The position numbers and the translations under genes were made by a program. Positions 17,220 to 27,888 of a DNA stretch of 64,000 bases are shown here, in pieces. The stretch is from Paenibacillus faecalis. GTDB taxonomy: Bacteria > Bacillota > Bacilli > Paenibacillales > Paenibacillaceae. The DNA is taken from the NCBI RefSeq assembly GCF_900289175.1, contig NZ_LT985747.1:2756624-2820623 (forward strand). Reading direction: 5' to 3'. Positions within the stretch are counted from its first letter, which is position 1. Every line of letters begins with the position of its first letter. The notes beneath the pieces are model-generated. The model saw only the letters and a list, made by a program, of their open reading frames with translations, ran no database searches and was not told where the DNA came from.

Positions 17220-17969
17220 TTAGATAAGTGTATGCTGTAAATCCTGCTCTTTACAGTTCTCGATTTCATGGGAATGTCGAACGAAAAACTGTATTTTACC
17301 GTTGCGCTGAACAGGTGAATCCCCTAAATAATCCTTGACCATGTCCAAATCGTGCGTAACCATTAAAAAGGTCATGTTATGATGGGCGTGCATATGCGTA
17401 ATCAATTCAAAAAAGTTCGCCTGGGTTTCAGCATCTATACCGATAGTGGGCTCATCCAAAATAAGAAGATCCGGACGATTAATGAGCGCTCTGGCAAGAA
17501 ATACGCGCTGCTGTTGACCCCCGGACAATTGGCCTATACGTTTGTCAGCAATGTCCTGAATCCGCATCACTTCAAGCGCGTCATCGCATTTTTGCTGCTG
17601 CTTTCGTCCAATCCGGCGAAACATATTTTTTCTGTTATATAATCCCGACATAATAACCTCGCGAACGGTAGCAGGAAACAAAGGATTAAAAGCGTTCTTC
17701 TGCGGAACATACCCTATACGCTCCCAATCCCGGAATTTACGTATCGGTTGCCCGAACAGCTCAACACTGCCTTCTGCGGCAGGCAAAAGCCCAACGATCA
17801 TTCGTAGCAAAGTCGTTTTACCCGCTCCGTTAGAACCTACGATACCAACAAAGTCACGTTCTTTGACGGCAAAATCAAGGTTTTTAATCACCTGCTGTTC
17901 CCGATAAGAAAATGATATATCTTTCAATTGTACAATCGTTTGATGGCAATCCTGAGCTGCCAGCATCAT
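17220..17969 (-). CDS. znuC: Zinc ABC transporter ATP-binding protein ZnuC/AdcC
   Basis: 249 aa ABC ATPase: Walker A GSNGAGKTTL, signature LSGGQQQRVFLARAL, Walker B LLILDEPTIGID, and the H-loop His in MVTHDLDMV. It energises Zn2+ uptake through ZnuB. The start is one of two adjacent ATGs (17967-17969 or 17964-17966) after AAGGCGG; the frame is open 19 codons further. The spacer to znuA is 62 bp, to znuB 37 bp. Confidence 0.93.
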   Translation of the reverse strand: MMLAAQDCHQTIVQLKDISFSYREQQVIKNLDFAVKERDFVGIVGSNGAGKTTLLRMIVGLLPAAEGSVELFGQPIRKFRDWERIGYVPQKNAFNPLFPATVREVIMSGLYNRKNMFRRIGRKQQQKCDDALEVMRIQDIADKRIGQLSGGQQQRVFLARALINRPDLLILDEPTIGIDAETQANFFELITHMHAHHNMTFLMVTHDLDMVKDYLGDSPVQRNGKIQFFVRHSHEIENCKEQDLQHTLI

Positions 17970-18031
17970 ACCTTGGCCGCCTTTCCATATCTTATTTTGT
18001 CTAGCACTACAGTATGTTTTGTACATCCCTT

Positions 18032-18970
18032 TTATTGTAAAGCTTTGATTAAATTTTGCAAATTTTTCTCCATCAAGGTAAAGTAATTGTCTCCATTTTC
18101 CTGCTGCTGCTTCGTTAACCCTTCTATAGGATTAAGTACGAGCGTTTCTGCGCCGGTTTCCGAGGCCAATGTTTTCGCAAGCTTGTCTGAAACCAACTCT
18201 TCAAAGAAAATATATCGAATTCCTTTTTCTTCAATTAATTTTTTTAGTTTCACCAGATCTTGAGCTCTCGGTTCAGCATCTGGAGATAACCCCATAATAG
18301 CGTGCTGTTCAAGATTGTAGTCTCTCGTCAAATAGCCAAACGCCTGATGTGACACAACAATTTCATGTTTAGGCAGACCAGACAATTGTTCCGTAAACGT
18401 CTCGTCCAGCTTCTCTAGCTTTTGCTTCAGTCCAGCATACCGCTGCTCATATCCTTCAGCATGATTCGGATCAATCTCTACAAGGCTGTCTCGAATGTTC
18501 TTAGCCATAATTAAAGCCGACTTCGGACTGACCCACGTATGCGGATCTACATGATGATTTTCTCCATCTCCATGATGATGACCATCATCGCCATCAGAAG
18601 CAATCAGCTGAATGCCCTTGCTAACTTCCACAGGCTTTACCTGAGAATCCTGATCAAGCCCTTTTAAAAAGCCTGGAACCCAGCTTTCTAGGCCAGCACC
18701 GTTATACAAAAACAACTGCGCCTTCGACGTGTTCACGATATCTTGACTCTTCGGAGTCCAATCATGCGGTTCTACACCGGCAGAAAGCAGGCTGATGACA
18801 TTAACTTCATCCCCACCGATCTCTTTCGTAAATTCATAAATCGGATAAATCGTCGTAACGACATTGATTTTGCCTTCAACGATCCCTTCTGATTTGCTCC
18901 CGCAGCCAACAAGAACGAATAAAAATACCAGCATCACAATAACATAGCATGTAGCTGTCCTATGTTTCAT
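18032..18970 (-). CDS. znuA: Zinc-binding lipoprotein ZnuA/AdcA (ABC transporter solute-binding protein)
   Basis: 312 aa lipoprotein. Signal peptide with lipobox LVGC (Cys about residue 23). The cluster-9 fold is shown by INVVTTIYPIYEFTKEIGGD, GVEPHDWTPKSQD, a His/Asp-rich loop (DDGHHHGDGENHHVDPHTW, about residues 130-148) and VSHQAFGYLTRDY. The His-rich loop is typical of Zn2+ rather than Mn2+ binding members. First gene of the znu operon; Zur boxes lie just upstream. Confidence 0.94.
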   Translation of the reverse strand: MKHRTATCYVIVMLVFLFVLVGCGSKSEGIVEGKINVVTTIYPIYEFTKEIGGDEVNVISLLSAGVEPHDWTPKSQDIVNTSKAQLFLYNGAGLESWVPGFLKGLDQDSQVKPVEVSKGIQLIASDGDDGHHHGDGENHHVDPHTWVSPKSALIMAKNIRDSLVEIDPNHAEGYEQRYAGLKQKLEKLDETFTEQLSGLPKHEIVVSHQAFGYLTRDYNLEQHAIMGLSPDAEPRAQDLVKLKKLIEEKGIRYIFFEELVSDKLAKTLASETGAETLVLNPIEGLTKQQQENGDNYFTLMEKNLQNLIKALQ

Positions 18971-18997
18971 CTTTTTTGTACACTCCCGATCCTATGT

Positions 18998-19019
18998 TAA
19001 ATCGTAAAAATTACTATTA
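18998..19019 (-). promoter_or_regulatory. Zur box 1 (over the znu transcription start)
   Basis: The core TCGTAAA-A-ATTACTA resembles the B. subtilis Zur box (TCGTAATnATTACGA, 7-1-7) with two mismatches. It covers the predicted start of the znu promoter. Confidence 0.8.
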
Positions 19020-19021
19020 AG

Positions 19022-19051
19022 ATTATAAGAGTATTTAAAAGATTCTGTCAA
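19022..19051 (-). promoter_or_regulatory. znu operon promoter
   Basis: Consensus -35 TTGACA (complement of 19046-19051), 18 bp spacer, consensus -10 TATAAT (complement of 19022-19027). Flanked on both sides by Zur boxes. Confidence 0.85.
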
Positions 19052-19053
19052 CC

Positions 19054-19074
19054 TAATCGTAAAAATTACTATTA
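19054..19074 (-). promoter_or_regulatory. Zur box 2 (upstream of the znu -35)
   Basis: The same 20-bp sequence as box 1 (TAATCGTAAAAATTACTATT), 55 bp away, immediately upstream of the -35 element. Confidence 0.8.
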
Positions 19075-19097
19075 AAAGGTTTGCAGTAAAGAAAACT

Positions 19098-19146
19098 AAA
19101 GGCCGAGTATTGGGTGGAAAAAGCATCCCCTAACTCGACCTTTTTT
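19098..19146. terminator. Bidirectional terminator between znuA upstream region and metG
   Basis: AAAGGCCGAGT ... ACTCGACCTTT stem with a long loop; six T's on the plus strand and a T-rich tail on the minus strand, 25 bp after the metG stop. Confidence 0.7.
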
Positions 19147-19170
19147 AACGATCATCCATAAATTTTTATT

Positions 19171-21150
<1,980 letters not shown>

Positions 21151-21173
21151 TCATCCCATCCTTTTTTAAAATA

Positions 21174-21455
21174 CAAAAAAACCCTCGCCCCTTATGGGAC
21201 GAGAGTTGTTCTCACGTGTTACCACCCAATTTCCCTGCATCCTTACGGATCACAGGCTCACCCGGTCATCTTTCAATAAAGATAACCGTCCATTAACGCT
21301 GGATCACGCCGCTTCCTTACGCCAGAAAATTACTGGATCGCTCAAAAGCAGTTCCTCCAAGACCATTTTCCGAAATTCGCCCAGACCGGTTTGCAGCTCC
21401 CCCGGCTCTCTGTACAAGGCTTGCCTCTCGTACTTATCTCTTCCTCGGAAATCAT
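21174..21455 (-). ncRNA. T-box riboswitch leader of metG (Met specifier)
   Basis: On the minus strand, the leader has Stem I features (GAGGAAGAGATAAGTACGAG, AGAGAGCC), a plausible AUG specifier in GAAAATGGTC (complement of 21364-21366), a T-box-like block TTGGGTGGTAACACG (complement of about 21216-21230) and a terminator (21174-21206: CTCTCGTCCC / GGGGCGAGGG then seven T's) 27 bp before the metG ATG. Uncharged tRNA-Met would stabilise the antiterminator and allow metG transcription. The T-box block is a slightly divergent version of the AGGGTGGnACCGCG consensus. Confidence 0.9.
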
Positions 21456-21500
21456 GATATAACATCAATATAATCAACGAACTCTAAGGTGTCAAGGCCG

Positions 21501-21770
21501 CTATTCCTTCTCTAAAGTCTCCATCGTCTTTGAAGAACCTTTCCGAGGGGGGACCAGATCTATACCACCCGCATGGAAAGGATGGCAGCGGGCTATTCGT
21601 TTGGCAGCCAGCCACGAGCCCTTCAATGCTCCATGGACTTCGATAGCTTCAAGAGCATAGGCAGAGCAGGTCGGATAAAATCGGCACGTAGCAGGCTTTA
21701 AAGGCGATATAAATTTACGATAGAAATGGATCGGAACCTGAACAACACGCCCTGCTGTCAACTTACTCAT
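21501..21770 (-). CDS. yidD: Membrane protein insertion efficiency factor YidD
   Basis: 89 aa. The diagnostic motif [20 protein letters not shown] is near the N-terminus, followed by [20 protein letters not shown] and [15 protein letters not shown]. YidD is a small peripheral membrane protein helping YidC-dependent insertion. Start ATG 21768-21770; it overlaps the end of zur by 8 bp, so the two are translationally coupled. It is usually beside rnpA/yidC; here it is paired with zur instead. Confidence 0.94.
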   Translation of the reverse strand: MSKLTAGRVVQVPIHFYRKFISPLKPATCRFYPTCSAYALEAIEVHGALKGSWLAAKRIARCHPFHAGGIDLVPPRKGSSKTMETLEKE

Positions 21771-22257
21771 CGTGCCCGGCCAGCTTCCCTTCGCCGCATG
21801 ATGCATGATTCTGTAACAAAGAGGACTTCTTCATAACCGAATCATCATTCGCACAGTCTTTACAATATCCGAATACCTCGAATTTATGCTGAACCACCTG
21901 AAAATCCTTCGGTCCATCCGTTACCTGCATCGGACAGAATTTGATCGGATAAGTCATCTGACACTGCAAGCAGATCATATGATGGTGATGATGATCTTCA
22001 CTGCAGCGCGCTCTAAATTTAATTCCCTCTTCAAACACAACCTGCTCCAGCACACCAAGCTCGTACAACACCCTTAAATTGCGGTACACCGTATCAAAGC
22101 TGAGACCGCTGTATTTCTTGCCCATATATTCATATACATCCTTGGCCGTTAAATACCCCTGATGCTCTCCAAACAATTTGGCAAGCGTCTTGCGCTGATC
22201 GGTGATGCGCAGCCCGTTCTCGGACATACCGTCTATGATCTGTTCCGTCGTCAGCAT
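21763..22257 (-). CDS. zur: Zinc uptake regulator Zur (Fur family)
   Basis: 164 aa Fur-family repressor. The winged-helix recognition part reads [20 protein letters not shown], very close to B. subtilis Zur; the regulatory site has [15 protein letters not shown], and structural zinc cysteines are CLQC and CKDC, with HKFEVFGYC. The five-His run and the GLSFDT motif distinguish it from Fur and PerR. It should repress the znu operon in zinc-replete cells through the two boxes at 19 kb. ATG with AGGAGG upstream. No Zur box is seen before zur itself. Confidence 0.92.
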   Translation of the reverse strand: MLTTEQIIDGMSENGLRITDQRKTLAKLFGEHQGYLTAKDVYEYMGKKYSGLSFDTVYRNLRVLYELGVLEQVVFEEGIKFRARCSEDHHHHHMICLQCQMTYPIKFCPMQVTDGPKDFQVVQHKFEVFGYCKDCANDDSVMKKSSLLQNHASCGEGKLAGHDE

Positions 22258-22377
22258 ACGCAGTTAGCCTCCTGATATGTCTTATTATCTTCTTCTAATA
22301 ATGCATGAAAAAAACCGCCTCGTCAAACAAAGCTAGCCCCAGATCATATGAACCTGAACCTTTTTGAACTTTAAACT

Positions 22378-22418
22378 AAAAAACCCCCAGGCTTCTGCTG
22401 TTGCAAGAAACCCGGGGG
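22378..22418 (-). terminator. Terminator after the large secreted protein gene
   Basis: Minus strand CCCCCGGGTTTCTTGC-AACA-GCAGAAGCCTGGGGG then six T's, 36 bp after the stop at 22454. Confidence 0.9.
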
Positions 22419-22453
22419 ACACTGCTATCGTATTATGGAATTGGAATTGACGT

Positions 22454-25255
22454 TTAATTCGTTTTTAGCTCCGGCAGCGGTGTGAACAGAAAGTTAATCG
22501 GCAAACTGCTGCCTGGTGCGGCTGTAAACACAATCTCTATAGACTGCTCATATTTTCCTGTCCGATATAAGATCGTTGCCTCATTAGGTGCGGTTGATGC
22601 GCCGATGCTTGGCGCACCAATAATGTGCCCGTTAACCATAACAACGCCCATATATTTACCTCCGCGCGGATTTAAGGAGATCAACGTATTCGGAGCCACA
22701 CGGTTCAACTTAATGTGATACAGGACACCGAAATTACCTGCATTGGTCGTTTCGTATCCGGTAATCCCGTCGTAACCTATCAAATTCGGATCATGTGTTT
22801 TGTCTCCGATCGCCAAACGACCAGGTGTACTGCCAATCAGCTCGTTCGATTCTATATAGATGGTTGAATCTTCATATGTCCCTCGGTTGTGGACTCCGTC
22901 AGTCGGATGAAGTCTCAAATAAGGCAGCTTATGAATCGGATCTTTGCTTTGCTCAATCAATACGATATCATATTGAATCGGTGCATCGGAATAAAGATCG
23001 GCAAACATAGTAACAACCTGTCCATTTTGAATCGCTTGGGCGCTCAGATCTTTCAATATCACTTTACTTTCACCAGGCTTGAGTCTTGTCAGCTCATAAT
23101 CCTCACCGCTCTGGATGGATTCTAAGTATCGCTGAACGGCCGCTTTACCGGTAGCGGTCGGAATGTTGCTTGGACCCCCGAATCCGACATGCTCTGTTGT
23201 TAACGTTGCCGTCGATGAACTTTTGTTCGTAGCTACAACATGCATCTTCACTTTTCTGCCTGTCGCATTGAGATGATGGATCATAAACCTTACGTCTCCC
23301 TCTACCGTCTCACGATATACAACGCCTTCAGTATACACTGTTTCCGGGCTGTTGCTACGAATCAGTGTACGCGAGTCAGAGGTTCTGTTAATCGGAATCA
23401 GATTCATGGAAGGTACTTTAGAGCCGTCAAAGTAATATTCCTCACCGACCGGGGCGAACAGTTGGTAAAACTCCTCCCGGCTGTACAAGGTTTCCCCCGT
23501 AATGATGATCGTTTTCTCATAATAGCTCTTCGCACCATGCTTGTCCGTTACCGTTAAACCGACCTTTACGGGTCCAGGTGTAAAAAATGCCAATGCATTA
23601 TTATCCCAGTCCCGATTTACAATCGCATTCTCATCATCGGTGCTCTGATCGATATAAGTGATTTTCTCACCCATTTTGTATTCTTCTTTATCCGTTGTAA
23701 ACATCGCGACAGGTGGCTCGTTCGGGACCATTACCTCAATGGTTACGGAATACGGATCACTCCATTCTCCGCTTGAATCCTGTACATAATAAGTAATTGT
23801 ATGAATACCCGGTTCTGAAAAGATTTCCTCCCGACCTTCCCATCGCTCGTTCACAATTTGAAGTCCAGTTGGGGAATATGCATTCGTCTTATATTTAACC
23901 GTTGTCTCTCCTGCAAAAATTTTATCATTCGTTACCGTAAACGAAGCGACCGGCTTGGTTCCCAAATTTAAAATGATACGTTTGTTCTTATTATCCACTC
24001 TATATGGAATACCCAGCGCTTGTGTAATGGATGTCAGCGGAACCATAAACGTATTGTTGGTCTGATACGCAGCACCCTTCATAGCAGTCTTAACTCCATT
24101 AACCGTATAATACTTGCTGTCTGTCTTAAACCTCAGTTCATCAGCTCCGCGCATAATGATCGTTTCTTTCGTTTTGCTATTATAAGTTAGCTGGAGACCG
24201 ATGCGATCGACCAGAGAACGGATGGCAACATAGGACACGCCATTCTTCACAGCCATCGGCTGAGCGGCCTTATAGTATTTGCCATTATGATACATATCAG
24301 CGCTGTTCATCATTAAAACAAGACCAGGCTCTTGGTTGATCGGCGGTTGGGGAGCCGTACTTCCTTCCTCAGGATCACTTCCATGATCGCTGTTGCTTAT
24401 TCCAGACAGATCCAATATGACTTTCTTCTCCGCCTGGTTTACTTTATAAGGAATATCCAGGGCTTGTGTAATTGCAGTAAGAGGAACCATGAACGTACCT
24501 TTATAATTATAGGCAGCTCCCTTCATTTTCCGGGACTCCCCGTTTACTTTATAGGTGCTGCTGTCCGCTTTAAAACGCAGTTCATTTCCGTCTTTTATAA
24601 CAATGGTCTCTTTGGTCGTATTATTATATGAAAATTCCAAACCTACACGTTCAACCATCGCACGGATCGAAACATAAGACACGCCCTTCTTGACAGCCAT
24701 CGGCTGAGCAGCCTTATAATGCTTGCCATTATGGTACATATTAGCACTGTTCATCATCAGAACAAGTTCATTACTGGAAGAAGTTGATACAGCGCTTGAT
24801 TGAAGTAGATGGGTAGGAGCAGATTGTTGATCCTCCGGCTTCTCCTGCTCGACATCATTGTCCTTTTCTTGCTCTTCAGTTGCAGACTCACGTGTCGAGT
24901 CCGATTGAGACTTCATCTCATCGGTCTTTCCGCTTGCTTGATTCTCAGATGAAGCAGGGTCCTTAAGGCTCGGGTCTAAGTCTGGTTCAGCGTTCTTCTC
25001 TGATGAAGATTCTTCTTCTGAGGATGTATTGCCTGGCGTCAACAACTGGTTTGCTGCAGGCTCAGAGGCGGATTCGCTTGGTTGTACCATTTCTTGAGAT
25101 TGCTGCTGTTCTACATTTCCGCTATTCTCTGCCTCGGGTTGGACCACAACTTGTCCGGGCACTACGATAGCAGAAGACTGCGCACTTACAGGCATGACCG
25201 TAGACGCTTGCGCTACTGCAAGTGCTGTGATGATCGACATTCTCTTAAAATTCAT
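22454..25255 (-). CDS. Large secreted protein with two copper-amine-oxidase-like domains and PKD-like domains
   Basis: 933 aa. Signal peptide (cleavage near VSA-Q, residue about 25). Residues about 27-160 are Ser/Glu/Gln-rich and disordered. Two near-identical about-120-residue copper-amine-oxidase-N1-like modules follow (about 163-285 and 312-432), each beginning LVLMMNSA-MYHNGK-YKAAQPMAV and ending IPY-V---K--ILDL. Residues about 435-590 look like Ig/PKD-type beta domains (GIHTITYYVQDSSGEWSDPY; KITYIDQSTDDENA). The C-terminal about 340 residues are beta-rich and not recognised. No LPXTG or SLH anchor is seen. Probably a cell-surface or matrix protein; function unknown. RBS AAAGGAG. Confidence 0.85.
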   Translation of the reverse strand: MNFKRMSIITALAVAQASTVMPVSAQSSAIVVPGQVVVQPEAENSGNVEQQQSQEMVQPSESASEPAANQLLTPGNTSSEEESSSEKNAEPDLDPSLKDPASSENQASGKTDEMKSQSDSTRESATEEQEKDNDVEQEKPEDQQSAPTHLLQSSAVSTSSSNELVLMMNSANMYHNGKHYKAAQPMAVKKGVSYVSIRAMVERVGLEFSYNNTTKETIVIKDGNELRFKADSSTYKVNGESRKMKGAAYNYKGTFMVPLTAITQALDIPYKVNQAEKKVILDLSGISNSDHGSDPEEGSTAPQPPINQEPGLVLMMNSADMYHNGKYYKAAQPMAVKNGVSYVAIRSLVDRIGLQLTYNSKTKETIIMRGADELRFKTDSKYYTVNGVKTAMKGAAYQTNNTFMVPLTSITQALGIPYRVDNKNKRIILNLGTKPVASFTVTNDKIFAGETTVKYKTNAYSPTGLQIVNERWEGREEIFSEPGIHTITYYVQDSSGEWSDPYSVTIEVMVPNEPPVAMFTTDKEEYKMGEKITYIDQSTDDENAIVNRDWDNNALAFFTPGPVKVGLTVTDKHGAKSYYEKTIIITGETLYSREEFYQLFAPVGEEYYFDGSKVPSMNLIPINRTSDSRTLIRSNSPETVYTEGVVYRETVEGDVRFMIHHLNATGRKVKMHVVATNKSSSTATLTTEHVGFGGPSNIPTATGKAAVQRYLESIQSGEDYELTRLKPGESKVILKDLSAQAIQNGQVVTMFADLYSDAPIQYDIVLIEQSKDPIHKLPYLRLHPTDGVHNRGTYEDSTIYIESNELIGSTPGRLAIGDKTHDPNLIGYDGITGYETTNAGNFGVLYHIKLNRVAPNTLISLNPRGGKYMGVVMVNGHIIGAPSIGASTAPNEATILYRTGKYEQSIEIVFTAAPGSSLPINFLFTPLPELKTN

Positions 25256-25352
25256 TCTCTGCTCCTTTACTCCTGGATATTTTTGATTCTTGCTTTCTAA
25301 ACAGACATACTATTAGACGCCACGCTTCGGTAAAAGTTTCTATTTTAGGGGC

Positions 25353-25403
25353 AAAAAAAAGAAAGCCTTGGATTTTTTCTGCATAAACAGGAAACCAAGG
25401 CCT
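25353..25403 (-). terminator. Terminator of the ABC-YesMN-nagZ operon
   Basis: Minus strand GGCCTTGG ... CCAAGGCTTTC followed by eight T's, downstream of the nagZ stop at 25432. Confidence 0.8.
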
Positions 25404-25431
25404 CTTAAATATATAAGTCTATAGAAATAAA

Positions 25432-27051
25432 TTATGCCTTTGTACCTAACAAGTGCTTGTCATTCAGGCTTACTGGAAGACGGCCTTCCGGCTCTACTTC
25501 GCCATATAACACCCCTGCCAAAGCATCCATATAATGCGGCGTATTTTCATAACAGCACAGATAGGTTGAAATATCAGGAAGATCATTCAAATCGTAAGGG
25601 TTGCGTGTGGAAGCTACAATCAATTTAACTCCTTCCAGCTGCCCTAACTTTTCAACCAGTTTTCGCTGCCCTTCCGGAAGTTTGCTCTCCGATGTATAGG
25701 TTGCAACCACGATTTGCCGATAACCTTTCGCCCCCTGAACTGCACGCTCCACTTCTTCATCCGACAGCTCCATGCCAACCCGAATCTCCTCCACTTGCTT
25801 ACCACGGGCCTTAACGGCATCACCTAGTGTGTATGAGCGGCTCCAGGCTTCATCTACCTGAGTGGCACGCAGCAGCTCCGGCCAAAACACCAGTAAGGAT
25901 TCATCCTGTTGTAACGGCAGTTGATTGCTCTCACGAACGAGCGTAATCCCCTTACCTGCGATTTCAGACAACAACCCTTTCGCCTCTTGGCTTATAGAAG
26001 CGATATCGGCTGCTGGCAGGTTGATTGCTGTATGAGCGTTTCTCATCTTAAGCGTCAATATGCGTTCAACCGAAGCATCGATTCGTTCCTCCGAAATCCG
26101 TCCGCTGCGTACCGCGTCTATAACAGCCCGGATAGCCGCTTCCTGATCCTTCAGCGTATGACTGACCAATACGCAGTCTGCTCCAGCTTCGATGGAGCGG
26201 ACCGCCCCCTCTGGGATACCGAATTCTTTTGAAATCGCATGCATCTCCAAGCAATCGGTAATGATCAGACCGTGAAAACGCATTTCTTCCCGAAGCAAGC
26301 CTGTGAGCACTGCATGCGACAGCGTTGCTGGTATGCCGCCCGGTTCAATGGCCGGGAAGCTCACATGTGCAGTCATGATTGCGTCAACTTCATTTTCTAT
26401 CGCTTTCTTGAACGGGTATAGCTCCACCTGCTCCAAACGAGCCCGGTCATGCGGAACAGCAGCCAATCCTAAATGAGAATCCACACTCGTATCGCCATGA
26501 CCCGGAAAATGTTTAGCTGTCGCGGATACCCCTTCTTCCTGATAAGCTTTAATAGCGGCTAAACCATGAGTAGCTACGGCCTCTGGATCTTCTCCAAATG
26601 AACGAACTCCAATGACAGGGTTTAACGGATTGTTATTAATATCAAGACAGGGAGCAAAGTTCATATTGATTCCTAGTGCCCGAAGCTCTTTGGCGCCAAT
26701 TTTTTCAACCTGATAGGTATAGTCCTGATTTCCGGTTGCTCCAAGGGCCATATTACCCGGAATTCGGCTGATCCCCTCATGGTCGATTCTGGCTACCATA
26801 CCACCTTCCTGGTCAATCGCCACCAGCAGGGATGGTTGACCGCTGGATGCTGCTAATTCCTGCAGTGATGAGGAAAGCTTGGAAAGCTGCGGCAGAGTTT
26901 GCACATTTCTTCGGAAATATACAATACCGCCGACATGATAATCATGAATGAGTTTTTTGGCGTGGTCATTAGGTGTAAGTGAATCAAATCCGCATATAAA
27001 CATCTGTCCGATTTTTTGTTCCAAAGATAAACTTGATACCTTCCAATCCAT
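25432..27051 (-). CDS. nagZ: GH3 beta-N-acetylhexosaminidase, NagZ type
   Basis: 539 aa. N-terminal GH3 barrel with AIDQEGGMVARI, the NagZ His/Asp loop KHFPGHGDTSVDSHLGL (acid/base dyad) and the nucleophile Asp in HGLIITDCLEMHAI. A C-terminal alpha/beta sandwich domain (from about residue 385) is as in Gram-positive NagZ/YbbD. No signal peptide, so cytoplasmic: it would cleave GlcNAc from imported muropeptide or chito-oligosaccharides. It closes the unit with ABC importer and two-component genes. ATG 27049-27051 preferred; TTG 27072 is possible. Confidence 0.9.
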   Translation of the reverse strand: MDWKVSSLSLEQKIGQMFICGFDSLTPNDHAKKLIHDYHVGGIVYFRRNVQTLPQLSKLSSSLQELAASSGQPSLLVAIDQEGGMVARIDHEGISRIPGNMALGATGNQDYTYQVEKIGAKELRALGINMNFAPCLDINNNPLNPVIGVRSFGEDPEAVATHGLAAIKAYQEEGVSATAKHFPGHGDTSVDSHLGLAAVPHDRARLEQVELYPFKKAIENEVDAIMTAHVSFPAIEPGGIPATLSHAVLTGLLREEMRFHGLIITDCLEMHAISKEFGIPEGAVRSIEAGADCVLVSHTLKDQEAAIRAVIDAVRSGRISEERIDASVERILTLKMRNAHTAINLPAADIASISQEAKGLLSEIAGKGITLVRESNQLPLQQDESLLVFWPELLRATQVDEAWSRSYTLGDAVKARGKQVEEIRVGMELSDEEVERAVQGAKGYRQIVVATYTSESKLPEGQRKLVEKLGQLEGVKLIVASTRNPYDLNDLPDISTYLCCYENTPHYMDALAGVLYGEVEPEGRLPVSLNDKHLLGTKA

Positions 27052-27099
27052 AGTACACAACCTGCCTTCCAAATAATTTTAAATAATACTAATAACAAT

Positions 27100-27888
27100 C
27101 TATATCACTGAAGTGCTTCCACATACTTCACGGAACTCCGATGGGGTCATCCCCGTCGATTTCTGGAATACTTTCGTGAAGTAACGCCGCTCATGATAAC
27201 CGACAAACGCTCCGATCTGGGCGATATTTTTATCACTGTTCGTCAGAAGGAACTTGGCAGCCTCCATCCGCTGCTTCGTCAAATACTCAACAAACGTAAA
27301 GCCGACATGATTTTTAAACAACAAGCAAAAATAACTGGAGCTGATTCCAAGATAATCCGATAATTCCTCAATGCCTAAGTCGGCTCCCAAATTGGTATTG
27401 ATATAATCCAAAGCGGAAGTCATCAGCTGTTCCGGAGTTTTCTTAACCGTATCAGGGTCTGGCTCACTTTCGATCAGAGAAACCGTTTTTAAATATTTCT
27501 CTTTTAACTGCTTTTTACGGATTTCCTCTCCGATCTCACGAATGCGCTCTTCCAGCTCAAAATAGTGTATCGGTTTACTTATGTAATCCTTCACCCGAAG
27601 TTTAATGGCCTCCCTTGCATACTCAAACTCCTGATAGCCTGTCAGCAAGAAGATTTCTGCCGTGCTTCCATTTTCCCGCAGCTTTGTAATAAAGGTTAAA
27701 CCATCCATTAGCGGCATACGGATATCAGATAGAACAAGATCCGGATCGTGCTCCTTCGCAATCTCCAGAGCATCCATGCCGCTTCGAGCCAGTCCAACTA
27801 CTTCCATCCCCATGTCTTTCCATGGGATGACCTTGTTGAGATTGTTCAAAATAGGTGCTTCATCATCCACTAGTAGAACCTTTATCAT
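27100..27888 (-). CDS. YesN-type response regulator (receiver + AraC HTH)
   Basis: 262 aa. Receiver domain with VLLVDDEAPILNN acidic pair, phosphoacceptor Asp in DLVLSDIRMPLMDG, and Lys in YISKPIHYFE. C-terminal AraC-type double HTH (from about residue 160): LGISSSYFCLLFKNHVGFTF and IAQIGAFVGYHERRYFTKVF. It pairs with the adjacent kinase and likely controls the upstream importer operon. The ATG at 27886-27888 overlaps the end of the kinase gene by 26 bp. Confidence 0.93.
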   Translation of the reverse strand: MIKVLLVDDEAPILNNLNKVIPWKDMGMEVVGLARSGMDALEIAKEHDPDLVLSDIRMPLMDGLTFITKLRENGSTAEIFLLTGYQEFEYAREAIKLRVKDYISKPIHYFELEERIREIGEEIRKKQLKEKYLKTVSLIESEPDPDTVKKTPEQLMTSALDYINTNLGADLGIEELSDYLGISSSYFCLLFKNHVGFTFVEYLTKQRMEAAKFLLTNSDKNIAQIGAFVGYHERRYFTKVFQKSTGMTPSEFREVCGSTSVI

